Shown here piece after piece: positions 35,535 to 43,964 of a stretch of 64,000 bases of DNA. Made by a program: the position numbers and the translations under genes. The notes under the pieces were generated by a model. It was not told the origin of the DNA. It saw only the letters and a list, made by a program, of their open reading frames with translations, and searched no databases. How positions within the stretch are numbered: the first letter of the stretch is position 1; each line of letters opens with the position of its first letter. The stretch comes from Saccharothrix sp. NRRL B-16314 (lineage in GTDB: Bacteria; Actinomycetota; Actinomycetes; Mycobacteriales; Pseudonocardiaceae): positions 218,084 to 282,083 of the forward strand of contig NZ_JNXC01000004.1 of the NCBI RefSeq assembly GCF_000716595.1, given 5' to 3'.

Positions 35535-36125
35535 TCATCGCTTGCGGCCCAGTGCGGCGAGGGAGCGGCGGAGGACTTCGGACGTGCCGAGCGTGCCGTC
35601 GCCCGCCAGCACCGCGTCCACGGCCTGCTCAGCCTGCTTCGCGGGGAAGCCCAGGCCCAGCAGCGCCTCGGTGACCTGGTTGCGCACCCGGCCGTCGTCG
35701 CCGACGCTTCCCGGCGTGGTCGGGAGTTGGCCGACCTTGTCCCGCAACTCGATGATCAGCCGTTCGGCGCCCTTGCGGCCGATACCGGGCACCTGCGTCA
35801 ACACGGTGATGTTGCCTTCGCCGAGCGCGGCGCGCAGCTTGTCCGGTTCGAGCACGGCCAGGGTCGCCAGCGCGAGCCGCGGCCCGATCCCGGACACCGT
35901 CTGCAACAGCCCGAACAGCTCCCGGGCGTCGGTGTCGGCGAAGCCGAACAGGGTCAGCGAGTCCTCGCGCACCACGAGCGCCGTGGCCAGCTGCACCTCT
36001 TCGCCGCGGCGCAGCGTGGCCAGCGTGGCGGGGGTGGCCTGCACGGCGTAGCCCACGCCGCCGACCTCGACGACGACGTGGTCGAGCCCGATGGACAGCA
36101 CCTGCCCGCGCAGTGACGAGATCAC
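35535..36125 (-). CDS. ruvA: Holliday junction DNA helicase subunit RuvA
   Basis: 196 residues from a GTG overlapping the ruvC stop (GTGA). The N-terminal OB fold starts M-I-S-S-L-R-G-Q-V. The helix-hairpin-helix blocks are [11 protein letters not shown] and [13 protein letters not shown], and the C-terminal domain III contacts RuvB. It binds four-way junctions as a tetramer. Confidence 0.97.
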   Translation of the reverse strand: MISSLRGQVLSIGLDHVVVEVGGVGYAVQATPATLATLRRGEEVQLATALVVREDSLTLFGFADTDARELFGLLQTVSGIGPRLALATLAVLEPDKLRAALGEGNITVLTQVPGIGRKGAERLIIELRDKVGQLPTTPGSVGDDGRVRNQVTEALLGLGFPAKQAEQAVDAVLAGDGTLGTSEVLRRSLAALGRKR

Positions 36126-36727
36126 TCGGCCTTACCTCCGGATTTCGCGGCGGTCGACGGGGTCGACAGTCGGACACTGGCCTGCGCCAGTCTCGCGCGG
36201 TGGGTGCGGGCGATCTCAGCCGCCCTCGCCTGCGCCTCCTCCAGGCGTGACCGCATGGGTGCGCGCCAGAGGTGGCAGATCGCCAGGGCCAGCGCGTCGG
36301 CGGCGTCGGCGGGCTTGGGCGCGGTCTTGAGGCCGAGGAGCTTGGTGACCATGGCGGTCACCTGGGCCTTGTCCGCGCGGCCGGAGCCGGTGACGGCGGC
36401 CTTGACCTCGCTCGGGGTGTGGAACACGACCGGCAGGTCACGGCGTGCGGCCGACAGCGCCACGACGCCGCCCGCCTGCGCGGTGCCCATGGCGGTGCGG
36501 ACGTTGTGCTGGCTGAACACGCGCTCGATGGCGACGACCTCGGGCCGGTAGCGGTCCAGCCACTCCTCGACCGCCTCGGACAGCCGGAGCAGCCGCACGG
36601 CCAGGTCCATGTCCGCGGGTGTGCGCACGACGTCGACCGCCACCGGCCGCACGGTGCGACCGGGACCGCCGTCGACCACCCCGAACCCGCACCGGGTCAA
36701 GCCGGGGTCGACTCCGAACACGCGCAC
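36122..36727 (-). CDS. ruvC: Holliday junction resolvase RuvC
   Basis: 201 residues from the GTG at 36725-36727, seven bases after GAGGGG; a GTG six codons upstream is poorer. RNase H-like fold with acidic residues in [17 protein letters not shown] and [10 protein letters not shown]. It cuts Holliday junctions. First gene of ruvCAB, with a LexA-like box 25 bases upstream. Confidence 0.97.
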   Translation of the reverse strand: MRVFGVDPGLTRCGFGVVDGGPGRTVRPVAVDVVRTPADMDLAVRLLRLSEAVEEWLDRYRPEVVAIERVFSQHNVRTAMGTAQAGGVVALSAARRDLPVVFHTPSEVKAAVTGSGRADKAQVTAMVTKLLGLKTAPKPADAADALALAICHLWRAPMRSRLEEAQARAAEIARTHRARLAQASVRLSTPSTAAKSGGKAE

Positions 36728-36751
36728 GCTTGGTCCCCTCAACACCGCCGA

Positions 36752-36765
36752 CGAACACCAGTTCG
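36752..36765. promoter_or_regulatory. LexA-like (SOS) box upstream of ruvCAB
   Basis: CGAACACCAGTTCG; read on the minus strand CGAACTGGTGTTCG, one mismatch to CGAAC-RNRY-GTTCG. Damage control of ruvCAB is known in mycobacteria, so the site is likely functional. Confidence 0.7.
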
Positions 36766-36906
36766 AACCTTAAGGGGTGGACCGCGGACAGCGGCCGGTG
36801 ACACGCGCGGGGTCACCAACGTGCACCCAGATCGACACAGTGTCACGGTGTCACTACAGTGGCTCGGTCAACTGATCGACTCCAGTCGCGGTCAATGCGG
36901 AGTGCC

Positions 36907-38430
36907 ATGACCCTGAGGCGGTTCGGCATCGTCACCGGTGCCGTCTGCGCTCTGCTGGTCTGCGCCGTCTGCCTCGCCGTGTCCGGGGTGCTCGACCAGC
37001 CCTCGTCGGTGGCGGTCGACAAGTTCACCCAGCTCCTCGCCTCGGTCGCCGCGATGGTGTCGTTCTGGCGGGCGGCCCGGCGGCGTCAGGGCGTGGCCCG
37101 GCGCTGGCGGCTGTGGATGGCGGCGGCGATGGCCGGCCTGGTCGTCGGCCTGTGCGCGTGGACCTGGGGCCAGGTGTTCCTCGGGGTGTCGCTGCCCTCG
37201 TCCACGCTGGCGCCGCTGGGGTTCATGCTCGTGCCCGCGCTGACGCTGTGCGCGATCCTGGTGCTGGCCCACGGCGGGTCGGGCAAGCTGCCCGGTCACC
37301 GCAGCAAGCTCGTCGTCGCGCTGGACGGGCTGATCGTGGTCGGCTCGCTGTTCGTGCTCACGTGGGTGTCGCTGCTGGAGTCGATGGTCCGCGCGTGGGC
37401 CACCTCCGGGCCGGGTTTCGCGACCGTCGTGGCGCACCCGGCGGCGTACCTGGTGATGCTGGTCGTGCTGCTGGTGTCGTCGTGGACGCATCGGTCGGTG
37501 CGGCAGCTGCCGGTGCTGTTCATCGCGCTGGCGGGCTTGGCGCAGTCCGCGTCGGGGTGGGTGTTCGCGTACATGGTGAGCAAGGGCGCCACCGTCATGC
37601 CGACGGGCGTCGACATCGGGTTCATGGTGGCGCCGGCGTTGTTCTTCCTCGGCTCGATCGCGCCCGGCGGCAGCACGCGGGAACGCGCGGGGGCGGCCCG
37701 GTTGCGGGCGGGCGACCTGCTGCACCTGCTGGTGCCGTACCTGCCGATGCTCGTCACCGGCCTGTTCATCGTGGTGGGCACGGCGACCGGGGTGCGGCTG
37801 AACCCGCTGGAGATCTACGTCGGGCTCGGCGTGGTGCTGCTGGTGATCGCCCGTCAGCTGCTGACGCTGATCGACAACGTCCGGCTGCTGGACCAGCTGC
37901 GGGACAGCCGCGAACGGCTGCGTCACCAGGCGTACCACGACCCGCTGACGGGCGTGGCGAACCGGGCGCTGTTCCGCGAGCGGCTGGACGCGGCGCTGGC
38001 CGCCACGTCGCCGGTGGTGGTGCTGTTCATCGACGTGGACGGGTTCAAGGACGTCAACGACAACTACGGCCACGCGGAGGGCGACGCGGTGCTGCGGATC
38101 GTGGCGTCGCGGTTGCAGGGCTGCGTGCGGTCGCAGGACGTGGTGGCGCGGTTGGGCGGTGACGAGTTCGGCGTGCTGGTCGACGGCTACCCGCAGCCGC
38201 CGGAGGAGATCGGGCAGCGGGTGCTGGCGGCGATGAGCGAGCCGCACCGGACGGACAACGGGGCGCACCGGATCCGGGCGTCCATCGGGATCTCGCACCG
38301 CGACGTGTTCGACCCGGCGTTGACCGCCGACGACCTGCTGGGCACGGCGGACGCGGCGATGTACACGGCCAAGCGGCTGGGCAAGGGGATGGTCGTGGTG
38401 CACGGCTCGGTGGAAGCCGGGCTGTCGTGA
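36907..38430 (+). CDS. Membrane diguanylate cyclase (GGDEF)
   Basis: 507 residues from the ATG at 36907, after GGAG; an ATG at 36895 and a GTG at 36859 are alternatives. About nine hydrophobic segments (to about 325) form an uncharacterised sensor. A GGDEF domain follows, with H-D-P-L-T-G-V-A-N-R at its start, R-L-G-G-D-E-F-G-V-L intact, and R-S-Q-D five residues before GGDEF as an inhibitory I-site. It should make c-di-GMP with product inhibition. There is no EAL domain. Confidence 0.92.
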   Translation: MTLRRFGIVTGAVCALLVCAVCLAVSGVLDQPSSVAVDKFTQLLASVAAMVSFWRAARRRQGVARRWRLWMAAAMAGLVVGLCAWTWGQVFLGVSLPSSTLAPLGFMLVPALTLCAILVLAHGGSGKLPGHRSKLVVALDGLIVVGSLFVLTWVSLLESMVRAWATSGPGFATVVAHPAAYLVMLVVLLVSSWTHRSVRQLPVLFIALAGLAQSASGWVFAYMVSKGATVMPTGVDIGFMVAPALFFLGSIAPGGSTRERAGAARLRAGDLLHLLVPYLPMLVTGLFIVVGTATGVRLNPLEIYVGLGVVLLVIARQLLTLIDNVRLLDQLRDSRERLRHQAYHDPLTGVANRALFRERLDAALAATSPVVVLFIDVDGFKDVNDNYGHAEGDAVLRIVASRLQGCVRSQDVVARLGGDEFGVLVDGYPQPPEEIGQRVLAAMSEPHRTDNGAHRIRASIGISHRDVFDPALTADDLLGTADAAMYTAKRLGKGMVVVHGSVEAGLS

Positions 38431-38443
38431 ACGGGGGCACGTG

Positions 38444-38890
38444 GTGAACGCCGAAGAGGCCGTCGAGGCGCTGGGGCTGGCCGAGCTGCCGGTGGAGGGC
38501 GGGTGGTGGGGGCAGTCCTGGCGTTCGGCCGAGGTGTCCTCGATCTACTACCTGCTGCGGGAGGGCGAGTTCTCCGGCGTGCACAAGCTGGACAACGTGG
38601 AGATCTACGCCTACCACTGCGGCGCGCCGTTGCGGATGCTGCTGCTGCACCCGGACGGCACGGTGACCACGCCGGTGCTGGGGCCGGACCTCGCGGCCGG
38701 GCAGCGACCGCAGGTGGTCGTACCCGCCGGGGTGTGGCAGGCGAGCGAGCCGGACGGCGAGTGGTCGCTGGTCGGCACGGTGGTGGTGCCGCCCTACACC
38801 GATGACGTGGTCACGTTCGGTGCGGCCGACACCCTCGCCCCGCGCTACCCCTCGCACGCCGACGCGATCCGCCGGCTCTGCCGCCTCTGA
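38444..38890 (+). CDS. Cupin domain protein (DUF985)
   Basis: 148 residues from the second of two adjacent GTGs (38441 possible), 13 bases after the cyclase stop. Family motifs: S-S-I-Y-Y-L-L-R-E-G-E-F-S-G-V-H-K-L, E-I-Y-A-Y-H-C-G-A-P-L and V-P-A-G-V-W-Q-A-S. It is a small beta-barrel; the ligand is unknown. Probably co-transcribed with the cyclase. Confidence 0.88.
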   Translation: MNAEEAVEALGLAELPVEGGWWGQSWRSAEVSSIYYLLREGEFSGVHKLDNVEIYAYHCGAPLRMLLLHPDGTVTTPVLGPDLAAGQRPQVVVPAGVWQASEPDGEWSLVGTVVVPPYTDDVVTFGAADTLAPRYPSHADAIRRLCRL

Positions 38891-38896
38891 ACCGGG

Positions 38897-39400
38897 TCAC
38901 CCCATGGTCTTCTGACCGTCGATGGTCTCGCGGATGATGTCCGCGTGGCCGGCGTGCTGCGCGGTCTCGGCGATCACGTGCAGCGCGACCTTGCGGACGC
39001 TCCACGACGCGCCGACCTCGAACCAGGGTGCTTCGGGCAGCGGGTGGGCGGTGTTCAGGTCCAGCTCCGCCAGCAGCCGCCCGGTCTTCGCGGCGGTCTC
39101 CTCGTAGTCCTCGAGCAGGCCTTCGAGCGTCTCGTCGGCGAGCATCCGGTGGCCGTCCGCCCAGTCGGCCTGGACGCTCTCCATCAGCTCCGCACCGCCG
39201 ACCGCGAACCGCATCCAGCTCTCCTCCACGGTGCGGACGTGCTTGATGAGCCCGCCGAGGGACAGCGCGCTCGCGGTGGGCGTGAGCCGCGCCTGCTCGT
39301 CGGTCAAGCCCTGCACGGTGAAGCGGAGGAAGCCGCGGGTCCTGTCGAGGACGGCCAGGAGGTCGGCCAGTTCGGTCGAAGCGATCGCGGTGGTGGTCAT
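38897..39400 (-). CDS. DinB-family (DUF664-like) protein
   Basis: 167 residues from the ATG at 39398-39400, after GCGGAG. A four-helix-bundle DinB pattern: L-S-L-G-G-L-I-K-H-V-R-T-V-E-E-S-W early and V-A-L-H-V-I-A-E-T-A-Q-H-A-G-H-A-D-I near the end, giving the metal-binding His residues. Probably a thiol- or metal-dependent transferase of unknown substrate. Confidence 0.88.
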   Translation of the reverse strand: MTTTAIASTELADLLAVLDRTRGFLRFTVQGLTDEQARLTPTASALSLGGLIKHVRTVEESWMRFAVGGAELMESVQADWADGHRMLADETLEGLLEDYEETAAKTGRLLAELDLNTAHPLPEAPWFEVGASWSVRKVALHVIAETAQHAGHADIIRETIDGQKTMG

Positions 39401-39516
39401 TTGGTGTCTCCGCCTTCCGTTCGGTGTTGACACCACGATAGGAGCGCATGCGGACAGCTTTGGTCCTCGATTCCGATCCACGGTGGAAATTCCCGCTTCG
39501 ACTTACGCTCGGCGGC

Positions 39517-40572
39517 GTGGACCTCCCCGTGATGCCACCCGTGCGGCCGATGCTCGCCAAGGCCGTCCACTCCGTGCCGCGCGAACCCGGTCTGGTGTAC
39601 GAGCCCAAGTGGGACGGGTTCCGCTGCGTCGTGTTCCGGGACGGCGCCGAACTGGAGCTCGGCTCCCGCAACGACCGGCCGCTGACCAGGTACTTCCCCG
39701 AGGTGGTCGACGTGCTGCTCGCCGGGTTGCCGCCCCGGTGCGTGGTGGACGGCGAGATCGTCGTCGTCACGCCGGAGGGGTTGAGCTTCGACCTGTTGCA
39801 GCTACGGCTGCACCCGGCCGCGTCGCGGGTGCGCAAGCTCGCCGTGGACACGCCGGCGGGGTTCGTCGCGTTCGACCTGCTCGCGCTGGACGACCGGGAC
39901 CTGACGGCGACGCCGTTCGGTGAGCGCCGTCGGCTGCTGGAAGGCGTGCTGCGGGACGTGCCGGGCCTCTACCTGACGCCCGCGACGGACGACCCGGACC
40001 AGGCGCAGGACTGGTTCACCCGGTTCGAGGGCGCGGGGTTCGACGGGGTGGTGGCCAAGCGCACGGACCTGCCGTACGAGCAGGACAAGCGGGTCATGTG
40101 GAAGGTGAAGCACGAACGCACGGCCGAGTGCGTGGTGGCCGGGTTCCGTCCGCACAAGGACGGCGAGGGCGTCGGTTCGCTGATGCTCGGCCTGTACGAC
40201 GACGAGGGCGTGCTGCGCAGCGTCGGCGTCGCCAGCAGCTTCACCGCCGCGCGCCGCCGTGAGCTGGTGGAGGAGCTGGCGCCGTACCGGGTGGACGCGC
40301 TGGTGGACCACCCGTGGGCCGAGTGGGCCGGGATCGACGCCTCCACGCCGGGCGCGCAGAGCCGGTGGAACCCGACCAAGACGTTGTCGTGGGAACCGGT
40401 GCGGCCCGAGTTGGTCGCCGAGGTGCGGTACGAGCACGTGCAGGCCGGCCGGTTCCGCCACACCAGCAGACTGGTCCGCTTCCGCCCCGACCGGACGCCG
40501 GAGTCGTGCACTTACGCGCAGCTGGAAGAGGTCGCGCCGGCCGAGCTCATGGAGGTCTTCGACGTCGGGTAG
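39517..40572 (+). CDS. ATP-dependent DNA ligase, LigC type
   Basis: 351 residues from a GTG (V-D-L-P-V-M-P-P-V-R-P-M-L-A-K). The nucleotidyl-acceptor Lys31 lies in E-P-K-W-D-G-F-R. Other motifs: D-G-E-I-V-V (III), F-D-G-V-V-A-K-R (IV), and W-K-V-K-H-E-R-T-A-E-C-V-V-A-G (V and beyond). An OB-fold C-terminus follows. There is no polymerase or nuclease domain, so it is the compact LigC form, likely a repair ligase. Ku and LigD partners are not in the window. Confidence 0.92.
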   Translation: MDLPVMPPVRPMLAKAVHSVPREPGLVYEPKWDGFRCVVFRDGAELELGSRNDRPLTRYFPEVVDVLLAGLPPRCVVDGEIVVVTPEGLSFDLLQLRLHPAASRVRKLAVDTPAGFVAFDLLALDDRDLTATPFGERRRLLEGVLRDVPGLYLTPATDDPDQAQDWFTRFEGAGFDGVVAKRTDLPYEQDKRVMWKVKHERTAECVVAGFRPHKDGEGVGSLMLGLYDDEGVLRSVGVASSFTAARRRELVEELAPYRVDALVDHPWAEWAGIDASTPGAQSRWNPTKTLSWEPVRPELVAEVRYEHVQAGRFRHTSRLVRFRPDRTPESCTYAQLEEVAPAELMEVFDVG

Positions 40573-40575
40573 CGG

Positions 40576-40791
40576 TCACGCGGCGGCCAGCAGGGCTTGG
40601 CCGTCGTCGGTCAGGTGGGCCGGGCCCGGTTGCGACGCGATCAGGCCGTCCCGGACCAGCCGGGGTCCGACGAACTGGTCGCAGCAGCAGATGCCGTCGA
40701 CCAGGAGCGTGCCCGAGGCGTACACGCAGCGACCCGCGGCGACGGCGCGGAGCACGGCCCGGTCCCTGGGGGTGATGATCGTGGCGTTCAT
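40576..40791 (-). CDS. Small winged-helix-like protein, unrecognised
   Basis: 71 residues from an ATG after GAGGGGAA. It begins M-N-A-T-I-I-T-P-R-D-R-A-V-L-R-A-V-A-A-G-R and ends with L-T-D-D-G-Q-A-L-L-A, a helix-turn-helix and wing-like spacing seen in small actinomycete proteins. V-D-G-I-C-C-C-D holds three adjacent Cys that might bind metal. Convergent with the ligase gene (3 bases between stops). Confidence 0.65.
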   Translation of the reverse strand: MNATIITPRDRAVLRAVAAGRCVYASGTLLVDGICCCDQFVGPRLVRDGLIASQPGPAHLTDDGQALLAAA

Positions 40792-40901
40792 GGTGGTTCC
40801 CCTCAGTGTTCGGGTGTCTCTACCCGTACGACGAAGGGGAGCGCTCGGAATCGACACGTCCGCGGGGGAAAGCGCGGTGTACCGATTCCGAGCCCGTCCG
40901 G

Positions 40902-41504
40902 TCAGTCGATCGCCTTGGCGGCCTGGCGGAAGGCGTCCACGAGTTGCGGCCACCGGCCGGCGCGGTCGCGGTTGATGGACAGCGGTGCTGGGTGGGGCGC
41001 GTTGAACACCTTCAGCTTGTGGCCCCGGCCGGACAGCGTCCAGCCGGTGCCCGCCGGCCTGCCGAGCACGACGACCGCCTTCAGACCGGTCAGCATCCGG
41101 AGCAGCTCCACCAGGTACGGCACCGCCGCACGCAGCTCCGCGGGCGTCGGCTCGCGGTTGGACAGGTGCCAGGGCACCACGTTCCAGCTCAGGCACACCC
41201 GCCGGGACAGGCCCGCCTCGGCCATCGCGCTGAAGCCGTTCGCGGCGGTCGGGTCGTCGTTGTCCAGGGAGTTGAGGCCGGACTTGGCCGACGCCGGCCC
41301 CGGTGACTCCAGCAGGAGGAGCACCTTCGAGTTGACGCCGCCGCTCGCCGGGTCGAACAGCGGCACGTCTGCTTTGCGCTCGGTGGCGATGCGTTGGGCG
41401 AACTCCGTCAGCTTCGCCATGTGCGGCGCTTTGAGGAGGGCCATCTTCCGAGCGATGACCACGGGGTTGCGGTGGGCCCTCGGGGTGGAGGGGAAGACGT
41501 CCAT
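40902..41504 (-). CDS. Uracil-DNA glycosylase superfamily-like protein
   Basis: 200 residues from the ATG at 41502-41504 (a TTG nine bases upstream is possible). UDG-fold signals: V-L-L-L-L-E-S-P-G-P near 65, the C-L-S-W-N-V-V-P-W-H strand, V-V-V-L-G-R-P-A-G and F-N-A-P-H-P-A-P-L-S. The exact catalytic type cannot be assigned; nucleic-acid base removal is likely, unproven. Confidence 0.8.
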   Translation of the reverse strand: MDVFPSTPRAHRNPVVIARKMALLKAPHMAKLTEFAQRIATERKADVPLFDPASGGVNSKVLLLLESPGPASAKSGLNSLDNDDPTAANGFSAMAEAGLSRRVCLSWNVVPWHLSNREPTPAELRAAVPYLVELLRMLTGLKAVVVLGRPAGTGWTLSGRGHKLKVFNAPHPAPLSINRDRAGRWPQLVDAFRQAAKAID

Positions 41505-41582
41505 GGTCCGCAAGCGTCCCCGGACGGCAGAGGTCCGGCCATCCGCCGTCCGGGCGGCACCTCGCGGTCCAGCCGAACGGGA

Positions 41583-42335
41583 TCAGCCGAACGGCGTGCT
41601 CGGCCGGTCTTCGAGGACGCCGTCGACGTACGTGTCGACCTTCTCGTTGTAGAACGCGACCAGTCCCGCGACCTGCCCGCTCTCCGGCAGGGGCGTCCGG
41701 TAGCCCCAGACGACGTTCTCGTGCACGTCGTCGCCGATCACCACGGACCAGTACTCGGCGGTGCCCTTGTAGGGGCAGTGGGTGCGGAGGTCGGTCGACC
41801 GGAGGAGGTCCAGCCGGACGTCCGTCATCGGCAGGTAGTACCGCGCCGGGAGACCGGTCTCGAACAGGATGACCGGGCGGTGCGAGTTCGCCACCTCCAC
41901 GCCGCCGACCTCGACCCGGACGTGCCTGCTGCTCCGCAGCGCGTCGACCCTCGTGTACGGGTCGCGCGGGTGGACGTAGACCGGCTCGTCCTCCTCGAAC
42001 CACTCGTCCATCGCGTCCCACTCCAACCGGACCAGGTCGCGCAGCGGTTCGAGGGGCGAGTCCGGGTAGCGCAGCGCCGCACCGGCCGCGCCACCGGACG
42101 TCGTCTTCACGTCGTGCACCTGGCCGTCGCCCCGGCTCGGTGACCGCTTCACCTCGCCGGTGGGCACCAGGGCGGCCCGGAAGTCCTCGGCCGGCAGGTA
42201 GTACGTGGGGTAGTACGGCTTCTCCCACACCAGCGCGGGCCGCGTCGTGTCCACCACCAGCTCGCCCGCCAGGTAGGCCCGGACCCGCTTGGCCCCGGCC
42301 TCCACCCGCACCCGTCCGCGTTCCGCAGCACTCAT
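41583..42335 (-). CDS. DUF427 (tandem) domain protein
   Basis: 250 residues with two DUF427 units: about 10-110 (V-R-A-Y-L-A-G-E-L-V-V-D-T, then Y-Y-P-T-Y-Y-L-P) and about 135-245 (V-R-V-E-V-G-G-V-E-V-A-N-S, then A-R-Y-Y-L-P, then T-H-C-P-Y-K-G-T-A-E-Y-W-S). The second carries the better conserved C-P-Y-K-G motif. Function unknown. The ATG overlaps the stop of the lipoprotein gene (ATGA). Confidence 0.9.
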   Translation of the reverse strand: MSAAERGRVRVEAGAKRVRAYLAGELVVDTTRPALVWEKPYYPTYYLPAEDFRAALVPTGEVKRSPSRGDGQVHDVKTTSGGAAGAALRYPDSPLEPLRDLVRLEWDAMDEWFEEDEPVYVHPRDPYTRVDALRSSRHVRVEVGGVEVANSHRPVILFETGLPARYYLPMTDVRLDLLRSTDLRTHCPYKGTAEYWSVVIGDDVHENVVWGYRTPLPESGQVAGLVAFYNEKVDTYVDGVLEDRPSTPFG

Positions 42336-42853
42336 GGACTCGAAGCTACGCCGAGTTCGGCGGTCTGCGCGGCGCGCTTCGCGGTGATCGCCCCTGCCAG
42401 CTCGCGGGTCTCCTGATCGGCTCCGCTGTCCTGCTCGCCGCGCGCCAGCAGCGCCGACTGCCCCAAGTGCTCGCGCAGCTTCGCGGGCAGCCCGGACGGG
42501 TCAAGGCGCAGGGCGGCCAGGTCCGCTTCCGAGACCAGGCCCGGCATCTGGTGACCGACGTGCGGGTTCGCGTCCGGCAGGCCCGCACGGGCGCGCAACC
42601 GCTTCAGGGCGACCAGCTCCTGCTCGTGGGACGCCCGCAGGTCGGCCGCGAACGCCGCGAGCGCGGGCGGCACGAGGTCCAAGGCGGGCAGGAGTTGTTC
42701 GTTCATCGGGACCATCAGCTGGATCCACGCGGTGTCGGTGGTGTTGAACGGCGACGACGTCACGGGCTCCGGCGACGAGCACGCCACCAGGAGCAGCAGG
42801 GTGGCACCCCAGAGCGCCCGGAAGCGCCCTGGGGTGGCCGGGAAGGTCTTCAA
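42332..42853 (-). CDS. DUF305-like lipoprotein lacking the His-His pair
   Basis: 173 residues with a lipoprotein signal (L-L-V-A-C, Cys25). The mature helical region resembles DUF305: T-A-W-I-Q-L-M-V-P-M-N-E-Q and later M-P-G-L-V-S-E-A-D-L-A-A-L. The usual M-x-x-H-H metal-binding pair is replaced by V-P-M-N-E. It is likely anchored outside the membrane. It lies 10 bases after the DUF1996 gene, transcribed from it toward DUF427. Confidence 0.75.
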   Translation of the reverse strand: MKTFPATPGRFRALWGATLLLLVACSSPEPVTSSPFNTTDTAWIQLMVPMNEQLLPALDLVPPALAAFAADLRASHEQELVALKRLRARAGLPDANPHVGHQMPGLVSEADLAALRLDPSGLPAKLREHLGQSALLARGEQDSGADQETRELAGAITAKRAAQTAELGVASSP

Positions 42854-42863
42854 CTCGGAATCC

Positions 42864-43778
42864 TCATCGTGGCAACCGGTAGTCCGGGCCGAGGGCGGCG
42901 CCCCGGTGCGGCTTGTACTGGTCGTACCCGCGCGGGTCGCACTGGAGGCCGCCGTTGATGCAGTGGCCGACCAGCGCCTGGAGCGTGGGGCCGTCCCACG
43001 CGTTCATGAAGTCGTAGTGCCAGGTGTAGCCGCGTCCGCTGGCCAGCCGGACCCGTGACATGTCACCGGCCACGGGGAAGGCCATCTTGAACTCGATCAT
43101 CGGCACCGGCACCGGGTGCGTGGACGGGCACACCAGCGTCGCCCGGTCCGGGTACGCCATGTGCGACTTGTGGTCCGCCGAGTCGAGGTCGCGCCCGTTC
43201 CAGCAGCTCGGCGCCTGGTAGCGGACGTTGAGCTGGGTGCCCGGCGGGCAGTACGACGGGAAGTCCCAGTTGTGCGCGCTGTTGCCGCACTCCCAGCCCT
43301 CGACGGCGCCGGGCGCGGTGCGGAACTGCTCCTGCGTCGCGTTCTGGCTGCCGACCACGAACCGGATGCCGGCCGGGAACGACCGGACCTCCTGGTACTT
43401 CAGGATGCCGGACTTGTAGTAGATGACCTGGGGGAAGTTCGGCGGCACGATCTGGTCGCCGTTGTAGAGCGACGGGAACCAGTACGCGGACTTGTCGTCG
43501 GGCGTCCGGCAGTTCGTCTGCCCGGCCTTGAGCGAGTCGATGGTGCTGCGGGCGTCCGTGGACTGGTTGCCCAGGAACGTGTGCATGTGCGACGCGCCCG
43601 GCAGGCCGGGGAAGACGATCGGGTCGTCGGGCCGGTGCGTGGTGACCGAGCAGTTGGCCTGGAACTCGTGGTGCGTGACCAGCTCATCGGCCTGCGCCGA
43701 GTGGGTGGAGACCGTCAGTACGGTGGAAAGTAGGCCGACCGCAGCAGTTGCGGCCAGCGCGCGGAGTTTTCGGGACAC
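42864..43778 (-). CDS. Secreted DUF1996 protein
   Basis: 304 residues from a GTG after AGGAGGACACAG. Signal peptide 1-30. Conserved DUF1996 features: H-H-E-F-Q-A-N-C-S-V, G-A-S-H-M-H-T-F-L-G-N and H-L/H-W-type Cys-rich segments (C-P-P-G-T-Q-L, P-S-C-W-N-G). Many His and paired Cys suggest an extracellular metal- or glycan-related enzyme; the role is unknown. A perfect LacI-type palindrome lies 34 bases before the start, after a TTGACA promoter, so it belongs to the local carbohydrate regulon. Confidence 0.9.
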   Translation of the reverse strand: MSRKLRALAATAAVGLLSTVLTVSTHSAQADELVTHHEFQANCSVTTHRPDDPIVFPGLPGASHMHTFLGNQSTDARSTIDSLKAGQTNCRTPDDKSAYWFPSLYNGDQIVPPNFPQVIYYKSGILKYQEVRSFPAGIRFVVGSQNATQEQFRTAPGAVEGWECGNSAHNWDFPSYCPPGTQLNVRYQAPSCWNGRDLDSADHKSHMAYPDRATLVCPSTHPVPVPMIEFKMAFPVAGDMSRVRLASGRGYTWHYDFMNAWDGPTLQALVGHCINGGLQCDPRGYDQYKPHRGAALGPDYRLPR

Positions 43779-43811
43779 CTGTGTCCTCCTGCCGACGTGG
43801 GGAACGTGGCT

Positions 43812-43827
43812 GGGAGAGCGCTCTCCC
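43812..43827. promoter_or_regulatory. LacI-type operator of DUF1996 gene
   Basis: GGGAGAGCGCTCTCCC, a perfect 16-base palindrome. Minus-strand promoter TTGACA (43862-43857) and CAACCT (43838-43833), 18 apart, lie just upstream, so the site covers the start point. Confidence 0.85.
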
Positions 43828-43873
43828 GAATGAGGTTGCCCGCTGCGCCACCCGAGTGTCAATAGGCACGTCA

Positions 43874-43903
43874 TTGACAGATCCGTAGTCGGTTCGTAAC
43901 ACT
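43874..43903 (+). promoter_or_regulatory. Promoter of discoidin/GH-A glycosidase gene
   Basis: TTGACA (43874-43879), 18-base spacer, AACACT (43898-43903). The operator begins 12 bases downstream. Confidence 0.6.
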
Positions 43904-43915
43904 TCGACTCGGGTT

Positions 43916-43931
43916 GAGAGAGCGCTCTCCC
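43916..43931. promoter_or_regulatory. LacI-type operator of GH-A glycosidase gene
   Basis: GAGAGAGCGCTCTCCC, symmetric over the central 12 bases (GAGAGCGCTCTC), between the promoter and the ATG at 43965. Confidence 0.85.
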
Positions 43932-43964
43932 GCACCTCGATCCGACAATCCGGCAGGAGATGCC

